This document shows positions 40,798-52,689 of a stretch of DNA of 64,000 bases, one piece after another. Within the stretch, counting starts at the first letter, position 1, and each line of letters begins with the position of its first letter. A program made the translations under genes and the position numbers. This DNA comes from Dryocola boscaweniae (GTDB lineage Bacteria > Pseudomonadota > Gammaproteobacteria > Enterobacterales > Enterobacteriaceae): assembly GCF_025215095.1 (NCBI RefSeq), contig NZ_JALHAP010000077.1:186001-250000 (forward strand), in the 5' to 3' direction. Below the pieces are notes generated by a model. The model saw only the letters and a program-made list of their open reading frames with translations, did no database searches and had not been told where the DNA came from.

Positions 40798-42570
40798 ATG
40801 CGTACAGTATATTGCGGGCAGCTCAATCAATCCCATGTGGGACAACAAGTAACGCTGTGTGGTTGGGTCAATCGTCGTCGTGACCTCGGTAGCCTTATCT
40901 TTATTGATATGCGCGATCGCGAAGGCATCGTGCAGGTGTTTTTCGACCCGGACCGTCAGGACGCGTTCCAGCTTGCCTCTGAACTGCGTAATGAGTTCTG
41001 CATTCAAATCACCGGTATCGTGCGTGCCCGTGACGAGAAAAACGTCAACAAAGATATGGCTACCGGTGAAGTGGAAGTGTTCGCTACCGATTTGACCATC
41101 ATCAACCGTTCAGAATCACTGCCGCTCGACTCAAATCACGTTAACACCGAAGAAGCGCGTCTGAAGTACCGCTACCTGGATCTGCGTCGTCCGGAAATGG
41201 CGAATCGCCTGAAAACCCGCGCCAAAATCACAAGCTTCGTGCGTCGCTTTATGGATGACCACGGTTTCCTCGATATCGAAACCCCAATGCTGACCAAAGC
41301 AACGCCGGAAGGCGCGCGTGATTACCTGGTGCCTTCGCGCGTGCATAAAGGCAAATTTTACGCGCTGCCGCAGTCCCCGCAGTTGTTCAAACAGTTGCTG
41401 ATGATGTCCGGTTTCGATCGCTACTATCAAATTGTTAAATGCTTCCGTGACGAAGACCTGCGTGCTGACCGTCAGCCTGAATTTACCCAGATCGACGTAG
41501 AAACCTCCTTCATGACCGCCCCTCAGGTGCGCGAAGTGATGGAAAAGCTGGTTCGCGATTTGTGGCTGAATGTGCAAAACATCGACCTTGGCGATTTCCC
41601 GGTAATGACTTTTGCAGAAGCCGAGCGTCGCTACGGTTCCGATAAGCCAGACCTGCGTAACCCGATGGAGCTGGTGGACGTGGCCGATCTGGTAAAAGAC
41701 GTAGAGTTTAAAGTTTTCTCCGGCCCGGCTAACGATGCCAAAGGTCGCGTGGCTGCGCTGCGTGTGCCAGGTGGCGCACAGATCAGCCGCAAACAGATTG
41801 ACGAGTACGGCAAGTTCATTGAGATTTACGGCGCGAAAGGGCTGGCGTACATCAAAGTGAACGAACGCGCTGCGGGCATCGAAGGCATTACAAGCCCGGT
41901 GGCTAAGTTCCTGAATGCCGAAATCGTGGAAGAAATTCTTGCCCGCACCGGCGCGCAAGATGGCGACATGATCTTCTTCGGCGCAGACAACAAGAAAGTT
42001 GTTGCTGATGCGCTCGGCGCGCTGCGTCTGAAAATTGGCAAGGATCTAAAAATCACCAACGAAAGCGCCTGGGCGCCGCTGTGGGTTGTCGACTTCCCAA
42101 TGTTTGAAGACGACGGCGAAGGCGGCCTGACCGCGATGCACCACCCGTTCACCGCGCCAAAAGATATGACGCCTGAGCAACTGGCAGCGGACCCGGAAGC
42201 AGCCGTGGCCAACGCCTACGATATGGTTATTAACGGTTATGAAGTGGGCGGCGGTTCCGTTCGTATTCACAACGGACAGATGCAGCAGATCGTGTTCGGC
42301 ATTCTGGGCATTAATGAAGAAGACCAGCGTGAGAAGTTCGGCTTCCTGTTGGACGCCCTGAAGTACGGCACGCCTCCGCACGCGGGCCTGGCGTTTGGTC
42401 TGGATCGCCTGACCATGCTGCTGACCGGAACCGATAACATCCGTGATGTTATCGCCTTCCCGAAAACCACCGCGGCAGCTTGTCTGATGACCGAGGCGCC
42501 AAGCTTCGCGAACCCGCAGGCCCTGGCTGAACTGGGCGTGGCGGTGATTAAAAAGGCTGAGAAAGAATAA
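40798..42570 (+). CDS. aspS: Aspartyl-tRNA synthetase
   Basis: This class IIb synthetase has 590 residues, equal to E. coli. It has the N-terminal OB-fold anticodon domain ([12 protein letters not shown]), class II motif 2 in [18 protein letters not shown] (about 217-234), the bacterial GAD insertion domain (about 290-410) and motif 3 in GLAFGLDRL (about 528-536). It leads an apparent cluster aspS-nudB-yebC-ruvC, with one base between its stop and nudB. Confidence 0.99.
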   Translation: MRTVYCGQLNQSHVGQQVTLCGWVNRRRDLGSLIFIDMRDREGIVQVFFDPDRQDAFQLASELRNEFCIQITGIVRARDEKNVNKDMATGEVEVFATDLTIINRSESLPLDSNHVNTEEARLKYRYLDLRRPEMANRLKTRAKITSFVRRFMDDHGFLDIETPMLTKATPEGARDYLVPSRVHKGKFYALPQSPQLFKQLLMMSGFDRYYQIVKCFRDEDLRADRQPEFTQIDVETSFMTAPQVREVMEKLVRDLWLNVQNIDLGDFPVMTFAEAERRYGSDKPDLRNPMELVDVADLVKDVEFKVFSGPANDAKGRVAALRVPGGAQISRKQIDEYGKFIEIYGAKGLAYIKVNERAAGIEGITSPVAKFLNAEIVEEILARTGAQDGDMIFFGADNKKVVADALGALRLKIGKDLKITNESAWAPLWVVDFPMFEDDGEGGLTAMHHPFTAPKDMTPEQLAADPEAAVANAYDMVINGYEVGGGSVRIHNGQMQQIVFGILGINEEDQREKFGFLLDALKYGTPPHAGLAFGLDRLTMLLTGTDNIRDVIAFPKTTAAACLMTEAPSFANPQALAELGVAVIKKAEKE

Positions 42571-42571
42571 G

Positions 42572-43015
42572 ATGGCCTTTAAGCGTCCCGTCTCGGTACT
42601 GGTAGTGATTTTCGCGCAGGATACCGGACGGGTGCTGATGTTACAGCGGCGCGACGATCCGGATTTCTGGCAGTCGGTTACCGGCAGTGTGGAAGAAGGT
42701 GAAAGCGCGCTGCATGCTGCACTTCGCGAAGTAAAGGAAGAGGTCGCTATTGATGCTGCTTACGAGCAACTGGCCTTAGTCGACTGTCAGCGTTGTGTTG
42801 AGTTTGAGATTTTTGCACATTTGCGTCATCGCTACGCGCCGGGCATTACGCGCAATACAGAATATTGGTTCTGCCTTGCGCTGCCTCATGAACGCCAGAT
42901 AACCATTACCGAACATCTGGCCTGGGTTTGGGCCGACGCCAAAGAGGCGGCGGCCATGACTAAATCATGGAGCAATCGGCAGGCGATTGAAGAGTTTGTA
43001 ATTGATGCCGCCTGA
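42572..43015 (+). CDS. nudB: Dihydroneopterin triphosphate diphosphatase NudB
   Basis: This Nudix hydrolase of 147 residues (150 in E. coli) removes pyrophosphate from dihydroneopterin triphosphate in folate synthesis. The Nudix box [20 protein letters not shown] (GX5EX7REUXEE form) spans about residues 35-55. ATG starts one base after the aspS stop. Confidence 0.95.
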   Translation: MAFKRPVSVLVVIFAQDTGRVLMLQRRDDPDFWQSVTGSVEEGESALHAALREVKEEVAIDAAYEQLALVDCQRCVEFEIFAHLRHRYAPGITRNTEYWFCLALPHERQITITEHLAWVWADAKEAAAMTKSWSNRQAIEEFVIDAA

Positions 43016-43038
43016 AAAAGGCGCTTTTGGAGATTGTT

Positions 43039-43782
43039 ATGGCAGGTCATAGTAAGTGGGCCAACACGAAACACCGCAAAGCGGCACAGGATGCCAAGCG
43101 CGGTAAAATTTTCACTAAAATCATCCGTGAGCTGGTCACGGCTGCCCGTCTGGGCGGCGGCGATCCGGGCTCTAACCCGCGTCTGCGTGCCGCTATCGAT
43201 AAAGCGTTATCCAACAACATGACGCGCGACACCTTAAACCGTGCGATTGCGCGCGGCGTGGGCGGCGATGAAGACGCGAACATGGAAACCATCATTTATG
43301 AAGGTTACGGTCCTGGCGGTTCAGCCGTGATGGTTGAATGCCTGAGTGATAACCGTAACCGTACCGTGGCGGAAGTGCGCCACGCGTTCAATAAATGCGG
43401 CGGCAACCTGGGAACCGACGGCTCCGTAGCCTATCTGTTCACCAAAAAAGGCGTTATCTCCTATGCGCCGGGCAAGGATGAAGACACCGTGATGGAAGCG
43501 GCCCTGGAAGCGGGCGCCGATGACGTTGTTGCATACGAAGACGGCGCAATCGACGTGTTCACCGCCTGGGAAGAGATGGGCGCCGTGCGCGACGCGCTGG
43601 AAGCCGCCGGTCTGAAAGCCGATGAAGCGGAAGTTTCTATGATCCCATCCACCAAAGCGGATATGGATGCGGAAACCGCGCCAAAACTGATGCGCCTTAT
43701 CGACATGTTGGAAGATTGCGATGACGTGCAGGAGGTTTATCACAACGGTGAGATCTCCGACGAGGTGGCGGCTACCCTGTAA
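43039..43782 (+). CDS. yebC: YebC, translation-associated regulatory factor
   Basis: This 247-residue protein (246 in E. coli) is of the YebC/TACO1 family. Members bind DNA or the ribosome, and some relieve stalling at proline runs. The start [20 protein letters not shown] region is the family hallmark. The ATG at 43039 is chosen by that match; an in-frame earlier start adds four residues. The stop TAATG overlaps ruvC by one base. Confidence 0.97.
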   Translation: MAGHSKWANTKHRKAAQDAKRGKIFTKIIRELVTAARLGGGDPGSNPRLRAAIDKALSNNMTRDTLNRAIARGVGGDEDANMETIIYEGYGPGGSAVMVECLSDNRNRTVAEVRHAFNKCGGNLGTDGSVAYLFTKKGVISYAPGKDEDTVMEAALEAGADDVVAYEDGAIDVFTAWEEMGAVRDALEAAGLKADEAEVSMIPSTKADMDAETAPKLMRLIDMLEDCDDVQEVYHNGEISDEVAATL

Positions 43783-44303
43783 TGGCGATTATTCTCGGTA
43801 TCGACCCGGGATCACGTGTCACAGGTTATGGCGTCATCCGTCAGACGGGGCGTCAGTTAAGCTACCTCGGTAGCGGCTGCATCCGTACTCAGGTGACCGA
43901 CTTACCCTCGCGTCTGAAGCTTATCTACGCGGGGGTGAGCGAAATCATTACCCAGTTTCAGCCGGATTTTTTCGCCATCGAATCCGTATTTATGGCGAAG
44001 AATGCCGACTCTGCACTCAAGCTCGGCCAGGCGCGAGGTGCTGCGATCGTTGCGGCGGTCAACCACGAGCTGCCGGTGTTTGAATATGCTGCCCGTCAGG
44101 TTAAACAGACGGTGGTCGGAATCGGGAGCGCTGAGAAAAGCCAGGTGCAGCACATGGTGCGCACGCTGCTGAAACTCTCAGCCAACCCGCAGGCGGATGC
44201 GGCGGATGCGCTGGCGATCGCCATCACGCACTGCCACGTCACGCAAAACTCAATGCAGATGAGCGACTCAAGACTCAATCTGGCGAGGGGCCGACTAAAA
44301 TAA
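43782..44303 (+). CDS. ruvC: Holliday junction resolvase RuvC
   Basis: RuvC cuts Holliday junctions with the RuvAB motor. The 173-residue RNase H-fold nuclease keeps the four acidic residues: Asp8, Glu67, Asp139 and Asp142 counting the initiator Met (E. coli Asp7, Glu66, Asp138, Asp141). It is translationally coupled to yebC and separated from the SOS-controlled ruvAB by the LexA box region. Confidence 0.99.
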   Translation: MAIILGIDPGSRVTGYGVIRQTGRQLSYLGSGCIRTQVTDLPSRLKLIYAGVSEIITQFQPDFFAIESVFMAKNADSALKLGQARGAAIVAAVNHELPVFEYAARQVKQTVVGIGSAEKSQVQHMVRTLLKLSANPQADAADALAIAITHCHVTQNSMQMSDSRLNLARGRLK

Positions 44304-44327
44304 CCCTGGCTGAACAGGAAGATAAGG

Positions 44328-44343
44328 CTGGATATGTATCCAG
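44328..44343. promoter_or_regulatory. LexA (SOS) box upstream of ruvAB
   Basis: CTG-GATATGTATC-CAG has the CTG-N10-CAG form of a LexA operator and nearly reproduces the ruvA operator of E. coli. It is embedded in a longer 10-bp hairpin (44324-44347) followed by a T run, so the same bases could also act as a ruvC terminator. It is 57 bases before ruvA. Confidence 0.88.
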
Positions 44344-44400
44344 CCTTTTTTATATGATAAGCGCAATTTTTGGCACAACCGCTAAACGCAGGAGCACAAC

Positions 44401-45012
44401 GTGATTGGTCGACTCAGAGGCATCATCCTGGAAAAACAGCCGCCGCTGGTATTAATGGAAGTGGGTGGCGTAGGGTATGAAGTCCATATGCCGATGACCT
44501 GTTTCTACGAACTGCCGGAAACCGGCAAAGAAGCGGTAGTCTTTACCCAGTTTGTGGTGCGCGAAGACGCCCAACTGTTGTACGGTTTTAATAATAAACA
44601 GGAGCGCACCCTGTTCCGCGAGCTTATCAAAGTCAACGGCGTTGGCCCTAAACTGGCGCTGGCGATCCTTTCAGGTATGTCCGCGCAGCAGTTTGTGAAC
44701 GCCGTTGAGCGCGAAGAAATTGGCTCGCTGGTCAAGCTGCCAGGCGTAGGCAAGAAAACCGCCGAACGTTTAATCGTTGAGATGAAAGACCGCTTCAAGG
44801 GCATGCATGGCGATCTCTTCACTCCTGCGGCAGACCTTGTGCTCACTTCGCCAGACAACGGTGCGGCGGACGATGCGGAGCAGGAAGCAGTTGCCGCGCT
44901 GGTTTCACTGGGCTATAAACCTCAGGAAGCCAGCCGTATGGTGAGCAAAGTGGGCCGCGCTGGCGCCGATTGCGAAACCCTGATCCGTGAAGCGCTCCGC
45001 GCCGCACTTTGA
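44401..45012 (+). CDS. ruvA: Holliday junction DNA helicase subunit RuvA
   Basis: RuvA (203 residues) binds the four-way junction and loads RuvB. N-terminal OB fold with the IGRLRG start, two helix-hairpin-helix motifs ([21 protein letters not shown]), a flexible linker and a C-terminal domain (about 155-203) that contacts RuvB. The GTG start follows AGGAG. Operon with ruvB, SOS-induced. Confidence 0.99.
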   Translation: MIGRLRGIILEKQPPLVLMEVGGVGYEVHMPMTCFYELPETGKEAVVFTQFVVREDAQLLYGFNNKQERTLFRELIKVNGVGPKLALAILSGMSAQQFVNAVEREEIGSLVKLPGVGKKTAERLIVEMKDRFKGMHGDLFTPAADLVLTSPDNGAADDAEQEAVAALVSLGYKPQEASRMVSKVGRAGADCETLIREALRAAL

Positions 45013-45030
45013 AGCCCCTGAGGTAGTTGA

Positions 45031-46042
<1,012 letters not shown>

Positions 46043-46044
<2 letters not shown>

Positions 46045-46069
46045 AAAAGGTGCCTCAGGCGCCTTTTTT
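46043..46069. terminator. Bidirectional terminator between ruvB and znuB
   Basis: Six A residues, GGTGCC, TCA loop, GGCGCC and six T residues form a symmetric hairpin shared by the convergent genes. It reaches the znuB stop codon. Confidence 0.85.
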
Positions 46070-46853
46070 ACGCTGCAGTCTTCTTCGTCATACTCAGAAT
46101 AAATAGCACCGCAGCGCTTAATACGACTGAAGGCCCGGCGGGCGTATCGTAAAATGCCGAGAAAGTCAGCCCGCCTGTTACCGCAAGCATACCCACGATA
46201 ACCGCAAAGCCTGCCATCTGTTCCGGCGTGCGGGCAAACCTGCGGGCGGTTGCCGCCGGGATAATCAGCAGCGAAGTGATAATCAGCGCGCCGACAAACT
46301 TCATGGCTACGCCAATGGTCAGCGCCGTCACCAGCATCAGCAGCATTTTTACCCGCTGCAGGTTCACGCCGTCGACGTGTGCGAGATCCGGACTAATTGT
46401 CATGGACAGCAGATTGCGCCATTGCCATATCAGCACGCCAGTGACCACCGCCACGCCCAGGCCGATAGCAATCAGGTCCGGCATGGTTACCGAAAGCAGA
46501 TCGCCAAACAGATACGCCATCAAATCAACCCGGACATTCGACATCAAACTGACAACCACCAGGCCCAGCGACAGCGCGCTGTGCGCCATAATGCCGAGCA
46601 ATGTATCAATAGCCAGGTGAGGGCGCTTTTCCAGCCAAACCAGACCCAGCGCCAGCATCAGCGTTACGGCGATCACGGCATAAAAAGGATTCACGTTCAG
46701 CAACAGGCCGAATGCTACGCCCAGTAAAGATGCGTGGGAGAGCGTATCGCCAAAATAGGACATCCGACGCCAGACGACGAACGAGCCTAACGGACCTGCC
46801 GCGCAGGCAAGCAAAATCCCGGCAAGCCAGCCGGGCAACAACAATTCAATCAT
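46068..46853 (-). CDS. znuB: Zinc ABC transporter permease ZnuB
   Basis: ZnuB (261 residues) is the inner-membrane channel of the ZnuABC high-affinity zinc importer. It has about seven transmembrane segments and the ABC-3 family segment [20 protein letters not shown]. It overlaps znuC by four bases, so the ATPase and permease are made together. Zur-controlled from the znuC side of the divergent promoter. Confidence 0.97.
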   Translation of the reverse strand: MIELLLPGWLAGILLACAAGPLGSFVVWRRMSYFGDTLSHASLLGVAFGLLLNVNPFYAVIAVTLMLALGLVWLEKRPHLAIDTLLGIMAHSALSLGLVVVSLMSNVRVDLMAYLFGDLLSVTMPDLIAIGLGVAVVTGVLIWQWRNLLSMTISPDLAHVDGVNLQRVKMLLMLVTALTIGVAMKFVGALIITSLLIIPAATARRFARTPEQMAGFAVIVGMLAVTGGLTFSAFYDTPAGPSVVLSAAVLFILSMTKKTAA

Positions 46854-47605
46854 GACTGGCCATTCCCTCTGCGCAGAACAATGCGTCCGGTAAGATCGTG
46901 ACGATGGTTATGGTGGTGACGATAAATGCCCAGTTGTTCAGCGCCGCGCTGACCGAACATTGAAATAAATTCCGGGTGCATAGAGACGACTTCCGGCGTG
47001 CCGGAGCAGCAGATGTGATGATTAAGGCACAGCACGTCGTCGGTCTTCGCCATCACCAGATGCAGGTCGTGAGAGACCATCAGCACCGCGCAATCGAGTT
47101 CGTGGCGAAGCTGGTCAATCAGGTTGTACAAGGCCAGTTGGCCATTAACGTCAACGCCCTGGGTCGGCTCGTCAAGCACCAACAGTTGCGGACGATTGAG
47201 CAACGCTCGGGCCAGCAGAACCCGCTGATTTTCGCCGCCGGAGAGTTTTTGCATAGGGGCATCAATGAGATGAGCGGCCTGTACACGCTTTAGCGCAGGT
47301 AAAATATCGCTTTTCTTTACGCCGGGCCGCAGACACATAAAGCGATTTACCGTCAGCGGCAGCGTGGCATCAAGATGCAGTTTTTGCGGCACGTAACCAA
47401 TGCGTAAATTGCGGTCGCGCTTGATGACGCCGGCATCAGGTGCTACCAGCCCCAGCACTACGCGCACGAGCGTGGATTTCCCCGCGCCGTTTGGGCCCAG
47501 AAGAGTAAGGATACGCCCCGGTTTCAGATCGAGTGAAATATCAGACAGGACGCGGCGCTGTCCGAACGAGACGGAAATATTTTCAAGTGATACCAAATTT
47601 GTCAT
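46850..47605 (-). CDS. znuC: Zinc ABC transporter ATP-binding protein ZnuC
   Basis: This ABC ATPase of 251 residues has Walker [12 protein letters not shown] (35-45), signature [14 protein letters not shown] (about 120-133) and Walker [14 protein letters not shown]. The His-rich C-terminal tail ([11 protein letters not shown]) is usual for ZnuC. Divergent from znuA across a Zur box. Confidence 0.97.
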   Translation of the reverse strand: MTNLVSLENISVSFGQRRVLSDISLDLKPGRILTLLGPNGAGKSTLVRVVLGLVAPDAGVIKRDRNLRIGYVPQKLHLDATLPLTVNRFMCLRPGVKKSDILPALKRVQAAHLIDAPMQKLSGGENQRVLLARALLNRPQLLVLDEPTQGVDVNGQLALYNLIDQLRHELDCAVLMVSHDLHLVMAKTDDVLCLNHHICCSGTPEVVSMHPEFISMFGQRGAEQLGIYRHHHNHRHDLTGRIVLRRGNGQS

Positions 47606-47633
47606 GACAATTTCAGGGGTTGCAGAAGTTAGC

Positions 47634-47656
47634 GGATGTTATAATATCACACTTCT
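47634..47656. promoter_or_regulatory. Zur operator in the znuC-znuA divergent promoter
   Basis: GGATGTTATAATATCACACT contains the GTTATAATATcAC core of enteric Zur boxes (consensus GAAATGTTATANTATAACATTTC). It lies in the 79-base gap between the divergent genes, where Zur represses both when zinc is sufficient. Confidence 0.75.
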
Positions 47657-47684
47657 CATATTCACAACGATGATAAGTCGCATT

Positions 47685-48629
47685 ATGTTACATAAAAACA
47701 CACTTCTTTTCGCTGGTCTTTCAGCCGCACTTTGGGGTGCCGCTGTGCTGCCTTCTCAGGCTGCGGTGGTCGCCTCCATCAAGCCTCTTGGATTTATCGC
47801 AGCCGCCATTGCCGACGGCGTAACTACCACCGAAGTTTTGCTTCCCGATGGCGCATCCGAGCATGATTATGCACTGCGTCCTTCTGATGTAAAACGCTTG
47901 CAGGGCGCGGACTTAGTTGTCTGGGTCGGGCCGGAAATGGAAGCATTCATGCAGAAGTCCGTCAGCCAGTTACCTCAACAAAAACAAGTGACACTTGCGG
48001 CGCTGGGCGGCGTCAAACCGTTGCTCATGAAAGGCGACGATAATGACGATCACGAAGGCCATGGACATGACCATTCCGCTGAAAAGGGTGAGGAAGATCA
48101 CCACCACGGTGAATACAATATGCATATCTGGCTTTCGCCTGAGATAGCGCGCCTGTCAGCGGTTGCAATCCACGATAAATTAGTGGAACTTATGCCCCAA
48201 AATAGAGCCCAACTTGACGCCAACCTGCAGAAATTCGAGTCAGGATTATCCACCACCGATAAGCAGGTCGGTACCGTGCTCGCACCATTAAAAGGTAAAG
48301 GGTATTTCGTTTTTCACGACGCCTATGGCTACTTTGAAAAACACTACGGATTAACGCCGCTTGGCCATTTCACCGTCAACCCTGAGATCCAACCCGGTGC
48401 GCAGCGTTTACATGAAATCAGAACACAGTTGGTTGAGCATAAAGCGGTCTGCGTTTTTGCTGAGCCACAGTTCAGGCCAGCGGTAATTAACGCCGTTGCC
48501 CGTGGGACTAGCGTCCGCTCAGGTACGTTAGATCCGCTGGGCATCGACGTCGCGCTCGGTAAAGACAGCTATATGCAGTTTTTGACCGGGCTTGCGAATC
48601 AGTATGCGAGCTGCCTGAAAGGAGATTAA
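47685..48629 (+). CDS. znuA: Periplasmic zinc-binding protein ZnuA
   Basis: This zinc-capturing solute-binding protein of the ZnuABC system has 314 residues. Signal peptide about 1-26 (PSQA|AVV). Zinc ligands of cluster A-I proteins are visible (EHDY, NMHIW, GHFT), and a charged His/Asp-rich loop (about 117-142) probably passes zinc. The start [11 protein letters not shown] matches E. coli; an in-frame ATG five codons upstream (47670) is less likely. No terminator before mepM, 15 bases away. Confidence 0.97.
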   Translation: MLHKNTLLFAGLSAALWGAAVLPSQAAVVASIKPLGFIAAAIADGVTTTEVLLPDGASEHDYALRPSDVKRLQGADLVVWVGPEMEAFMQKSVSQLPQQKQVTLAALGGVKPLLMKGDDNDDHEGHGHDHSAEKGEEDHHHGEYNMHIWLSPEIARLSAVAIHDKLVELMPQNRAQLDANLQKFESGLSTTDKQVGTVLAPLKGKGYFVFHDAYGYFEKHYGLTPLGHFTVNPEIQPGAQRLHEIRTQLVEHKAVCVFAEPQFRPAVINAVARGTSVRSGTLDPLGIDVALGKDSYMQFLTGLANQYASCLKGD

Positions 48630-48644
48630 CGAGGAAGTGAATAC

Positions 48645-49970
48645 GTGCAACAGATAGCCCGCTCTGTCGCCCTGGCTTTTGACAATCTGTCCCGGCCCCA
48701 CCGCATTATGCTGGGGTCACTTACAGTTCTTACTTTAGCGGTCGCCGTCTGGCGGCCCTATGTTTATCATCCAGAAGCCAGCCCCGTCATTAAAACCATC
48801 GAACTTGAAAAGAGCGAAATTCGTTCTTTACTGCCCGAGGCCAGTGAGCCGATTGACCAGCCGACGCTTGACGAAGGCGATGATGCCATTCCGCAGGATG
48901 AGCTGGACGATAAAACCTCAGGTGAGGCGGGCGTCCATGAATATGTCGTGTCAACCGGCGATACGCTCAGCAGCATTCTGAATCAGTACGGCATCGACAT
49001 GGGCGACATCAGCCAGTTGGCCGCCGTCGATAAAGATCTGCGTAACCTGAAAATTGGCCAGCAGATTTCCTGGACCTTGACCGCAGACGGCGAGTTGCAA
49101 CGTCTGACCTGGGAAATGTCCCGCCGCGAAACACGTACCTATGACCGTTCCGGCAGCACTTTTAAACTCAGCAGCGAAATGCAGCAGGGCGACTGGGTTA
49201 ACAGCGTGCTCAAAGGCACCGTTGGCGGAAGTTTTGTTAGCAGCGCGAAGAACGCTGGTTTAACCAGCGCTGAAATCAGCTCTGTTATCAAAGCGATGCA
49301 GTGGCAGATGGACTTCCGCAAGCTGAAGAAAGGCGATGAGTTTTCCGTGTTGATGTCCCGCGAAATGCTGGGCGGCAAGCGTGAACAAAGCCAGTTGGTC
49401 GGTGTTCGCCTGCGCAGCAGCGGCAAAGATTATTATGCGATTCGCGGAGAAGACGGCAAATTCTACGATCGTAGCGGCTCAGGCCTTGCGAAAGGCTTTA
49501 TGCGTTTCCCGACGGTAAAACAGTTCCGTATCTCCTCGAACTTTAACCCGCGTCGTCTTAATCCGGTAACCGGACGTATCGCGCCGCACAAAGGCGTTGA
49601 TTTTGCTATGCCGCAGGGAACGCCTGTGCTGGCGGTGGGCGATGGCGAAGTGGTGATGGCAAAACGTAGCGGTGCGGCGGGCTTTATCGTTGCCATTCGC
49701 CACGGGCGCACTTACACCACGCGTTATATGCACCTGAAAAAACTGCTGGTGAAACCGGGCCAGAAAGTGAAACGTGGCGATCGCATTGCGCTTTCCGGCA
49801 ACACGGGCCGCTCTACTGGCCCGCATCTTCACTATGAAGTGTGGATCAACCAGCAGGCCGTAAACCCGCTGACGGCGAAACTGCCGCGTACAGAAGGGTT
49901 AACCGGTTCGGACCGCCGCACTTACCTGGCTCAGGTGCGTGAAGTGGTTCCGCAACTGCGCTTTGATTAA
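48645..49970 (+). CDS. mepM: Murein DD-endopeptidase MepM
   Basis: MepM cuts D-Ala-mDAP crosslinks so that new peptidoglycan can be inserted. The 441-residue protein has an N-terminal membrane anchor (about 22-40), a LysM/OapA-like region (YVVSTGDTLSSILNQYG, about 99-115) and a C-terminal M23 metallopeptidase domain with zinc ligands His315 and Asp319 (HKGVD) and the HLH motif at 394-396. The GTG start follows GAGGAAG and matches the family N-terminus. Confidence 0.96.
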   Translation: MQQIARSVALAFDNLSRPHRIMLGSLTVLTLAVAVWRPYVYHPEASPVIKTIELEKSEIRSLLPEASEPIDQPTLDEGDDAIPQDELDDKTSGEAGVHEYVVSTGDTLSSILNQYGIDMGDISQLAAVDKDLRNLKIGQQISWTLTADGELQRLTWEMSRRETRTYDRSGSTFKLSSEMQQGDWVNSVLKGTVGGSFVSSAKNAGLTSAEISSVIKAMQWQMDFRKLKKGDEFSVLMSREMLGGKREQSQLVGVRLRSSGKDYYAIRGEDGKFYDRSGSGLAKGFMRFPTVKQFRISSNFNPRRLNPVTGRIAPHKGVDFAMPQGTPVLAVGDGEVVMAKRSGAAGFIVAIRHGRTYTTRYMHLKKLLVKPGQKVKRGDRIALSGNTGRSTGPHLHYEVWINQQAVNPLTAKLPRTEGLTGSDRRTYLAQVREVVPQLRFD

Positions 49971-49995
49971 TCACTCACCACGCGCATAAATGGAA

Positions 49996-50026
49996 AGCCG
50001 GCGTCAGGGCGCCGGCTTTTTCTTTT
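49996..50026 (+). terminator. Intrinsic terminator of mepM
   Basis: AGCCGGCG pairs with CGCCGGCT around a 6-base loop, followed by TTTTCTTTT. Confidence 0.88.
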
Positions 50027-50102
50027 GTCTGCCAGCACTTGCCCCGCTAAACTACGTCTAAATTCATATCATCAATGATTTGATGCTGTACTGAGAACCT
50101 GC

Positions 50103-51077
50103 ATGGAAAAAGCAAAAAAAAGTCATAGCGAATTTATTCCCGAATTTCAAAAAGCCTTCTGGCATCCTCGCTACTGGGGAGCCTGGCTGGGCGTTGGCGC
50201 TTTTGCAGGGCTGGCATTGTTGCCACCGTCGCTGCGTGACCCGCTATTAGGAAAAGTAGGGCGCATCGCCGGACGATTCGGGAAAAGCGCGCGTCGCCGT
50301 GCGCAGATTAATTTGCTCTACTGTTTCCCTGAGCTGCCCGAGCCCGAGCGCGAAGCCATCATTGATGAAATGTTTGCTACCGCCCCGCAGGCAATGGTGT
50401 TGATGGCGGAACTGGGTTTGCGCGATCCGAAGAAGGTCATGCAGCGCGTTGACTGGCACGGAAAAGAAATCATCGATGAGCTAAAAGCGCGTGAAGAGAA
50501 CGTTATTTTCCTGGTGCCGCACGGTTGGGCGGTAGATATCCCGGCGATGCTGATGGCCGCTGACGGGCAGAAGATGGCCGCAATGTTCCATAATCAGGGC
50601 AACGCGCTGTTCGATTACGTATGGAATACGGTGCGCCGCCGCTTTGGCGGCCGCATGCATGCGCGAAACGACGGCATTAAACCCTTTATTAGTTCTGTAC
50701 GCCAGGGCTACTGGGGATATTACCTGCCGGATCAGGATCACGGCGCTGAGCACAGTGAATTTGTGGATTTCTTTGCGACCTACAAGGCTACGCTTCCGGC
50801 GATTGGCCGCCTGATGAAAGTTTGTCGCGCCCGGGTCGTACCGCTGTTTCCTGTTTACAACAGTAAAACTCACCGTCTGGATATTTTTATTCGCCCGCCG
50901 ATGGACGATTTAGTGGATGCTGACGACAACAGAATTGCCCGTCGCATGAATGAAGAGGTGGAAATTTTCGTCCGCCCGAACCTTGCGCAGTACACCTGGA
51001 TTCTGAAGCTGCTGAAAACGCGTAAAGAGGGGGAAATCGAACCCTACCGGCGCAAAGAGCTGTTTCCTAAAAAATAA
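50103..51077 (+). CDS. lpxM: Lipid A myristoyltransferase LpxM
   Basis: LpxM adds the last secondary acyl chain (myristate in E. coli) to Kdo2-lauroyl-lipid IVA. The 324-residue inner-membrane-associated acyltransferase of the HtrB/MsbB family has one N-terminal hydrophobic helix (about 25-42) and the catalytic HX4D pair His140 and Asp145 (PHGWAVD). Single gene between two terminators. Confidence 0.96.
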   Translation: MEKAKKSHSEFIPEFQKAFWHPRYWGAWLGVGAFAGLALLPPSLRDPLLGKVGRIAGRFGKSARRRAQINLLYCFPELPEPEREAIIDEMFATAPQAMVLMAELGLRDPKKVMQRVDWHGKEIIDELKAREENVIFLVPHGWAVDIPAMLMAADGQKMAAMFHNQGNALFDYVWNTVRRRFGGRMHARNDGIKPFISSVRQGYWGYYLPDQDHGAEHSEFVDFFATYKATLPAIGRLMKVCRARVVPLFPVYNSKTHRLDIFIRPPMDDLVDADDNRIARRMNEEVEIFVRPNLAQYTWILKLLKTRKEGEIEPYRRKELFPKK

Positions 51078-51078
51078 G

Positions 51079-51102
51079 AAAGGGGCCTGTTGGCCCCTTT
51101 TT
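51079..51102. terminator. Bidirectional terminator between lpxM and pykA
   Basis: AAAGGGGCC and GGCCCCTTT form a 9-bp stem with a TGTT loop and flanking A and T runs. Confidence 0.88.
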
Positions 51103-51116
51103 CTTCACGCTGATTT

Positions 51117-52559
51117 TTACTCAACGCACAGGATGCGCGTGGTGTTGGTGGTGCCGATGGTGCTCATCACGTCGCCCTGAGTCACGATAACCAGATCGCC
51201 GGACACCAGGTAGCCTTTATCGCGCAGCAGGTTAACGGCATCGCTGGCTGCCGCTACGCCATCGCTTGCGCTGTCAAAATACACCGGCGTTACGCCGCGG
51301 TACAGCGAGGTCAGGTTTAGCGTGCGTTCGTGGCGGGACATGGCGAAAATCGGCAGGCCGGAGCTGATACGCGAAGTCATCAGCGCTGTGCGGCCAGATT
51401 CTGTCATAGTGATGATAGCGGTAACCCCTTTCAGATGGTTTGCCGCATACATCGCAGACATGGCAATCGCTTCTTCTACGTTGTCGAACTGGACATCCAG
51501 ACGGTGTTTGGAAACGTTGATGCTTGGGATTTTTTCAGCGCCCAGGCAAACGCGAGCCATTGCCGCCACGGTTTCGGCAGGATACTGGCCTGCTGCGGTT
51601 TCCGCAGACAACATGACCGCATCGGTGCCATCCAGCACGGCGTTTGCCACGTCCATGACTTCGGCACGGGTTGGCATTGGGTTAGTTATCATCGACTCCA
51701 TCATCTGGGTCGCGGTGATCACGGCGCGGTTCAGTTTACGCGCGCGGCGAATCAGGGTTTTCTGAATGCCCACCAGTTCCGGATCGCCGATTTCAACGCC
51801 CAGGTCGCCGCGTGCGACCATAACGACGTCAGAGGCGAGGATAACATCGTCCATTGCCGCTTCATCGCATACGGCTTCTGCACGTTCTACTTTGGCAACG
51901 ATTTTAGCATCGCAGCCTGCATCACGGGCCAGGCGGCGGGCGTAGTTCAGGTCTTCGCCACAGCGCGGGAAGGAGACGGCCAGGTAATCGACGCCGATTT
52001 TCGCAGCGGTAACGATGTCGGCTTTGTCTTTGTCGGTCAGCGCTTCTGCAGACAGGCCGCCGCCAAGCTTGTTGATCCCTTTATTGTTGGACAGCGGGCC
52101 ACCGACGGTGACTTCGGTGAACACTTTCATGCCCTGGACTTCCAACACTTTTAACTGCACACGACCATCATCGAGCAGCAGGATGTCGCCAGGTACAACG
52201 TCGGCAGGCAGACCTTTATAGTCGATACCCACTTTTTCTTTATCGCCTTCGCCTTTTCCCAGGTTGGCATCAAGCAGGAACTTATCGCCGATGCTAAGGA
52301 AGACTTTGCCTTCTTTGAAGGTCGACACACGAATTTTAGGGCCCTGCAAGTCGCCCAGAATAGCGACGTGGCGACCCAGTTTCGCGGCAATTTCACGAAC
52401 TTTATCCGCACGCAGTTGGTGATCTTCTGCTGTGCCGTGGGAGAAATTCATTCGCACCACGTTGGCGCCGGCTGCGATAATCTTTTCCAGATTATTGTCG
52501 CGGTCGGTAGCTGGACCTAAAGTGGTAACGATTTTGGTTCTACGTAGCCGTCTGGACAT
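51117..52559 (-). CDS. pykA: Pyruvate kinase II (AMP-activated type)
   Basis: This glycolytic enzyme turns phosphoenolpyruvate and ADP into pyruvate and ATP. The 480 residues equal E. coli PykA. The N-terminus [14 protein letters not shown], the active-site segment around residue 220 (KVERAEAV), [11 protein letters not shown] for metal and substrate, and [10 protein letters not shown] are present. Located next to hexR and the Entner-Doudoroff genes. Confidence 0.98.
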   Translation of the reverse strand: MSRRLRRTKIVTTLGPATDRDNNLEKIIAAGANVVRMNFSHGTAEDHQLRADKVREIAAKLGRHVAILGDLQGPKIRVSTFKEGKVFLSIGDKFLLDANLGKGEGDKEKVGIDYKGLPADVVPGDILLLDDGRVQLKVLEVQGMKVFTEVTVGGPLSNNKGINKLGGGLSAEALTDKDKADIVTAAKIGVDYLAVSFPRCGEDLNYARRLARDAGCDAKIVAKVERAEAVCDEAAMDDVILASDVVMVARGDLGVEIGDPELVGIQKTLIRRARKLNRAVITATQMMESMITNPMPTRAEVMDVANAVLDGTDAVMLSAETAAGQYPAETVAAMARVCLGAEKIPSINVSKHRLDVQFDNVEEAIAMSAMYAANHLKGVTAIITMTESGRTALMTSRISSGLPIFAMSRHERTLNLTSLYRGVTPVYFDSASDGVAAASDAVNLLRDKGYLVSGDLVIVTQGDVMSTIGTTNTTRILCVE

Positions 52560-52689
52560 GTATTACTCCGTTGACTGAAACAACTTTGGTGTTGCGTGAA
52601 CAAAAAACTCGGTAAGTCAGGGGCGCGTAACTGCGCAAGGGGACAACTTAACCGAACGATCTAAAAAGTTACAGCTTTGTTATTAAAAC

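Noticed and set aside
51330..52154. 274-codon open frame opposite pykA
   Set aside because: Antisense shadow of an intact conserved gene; His/Phe-rich and low-quality composition.
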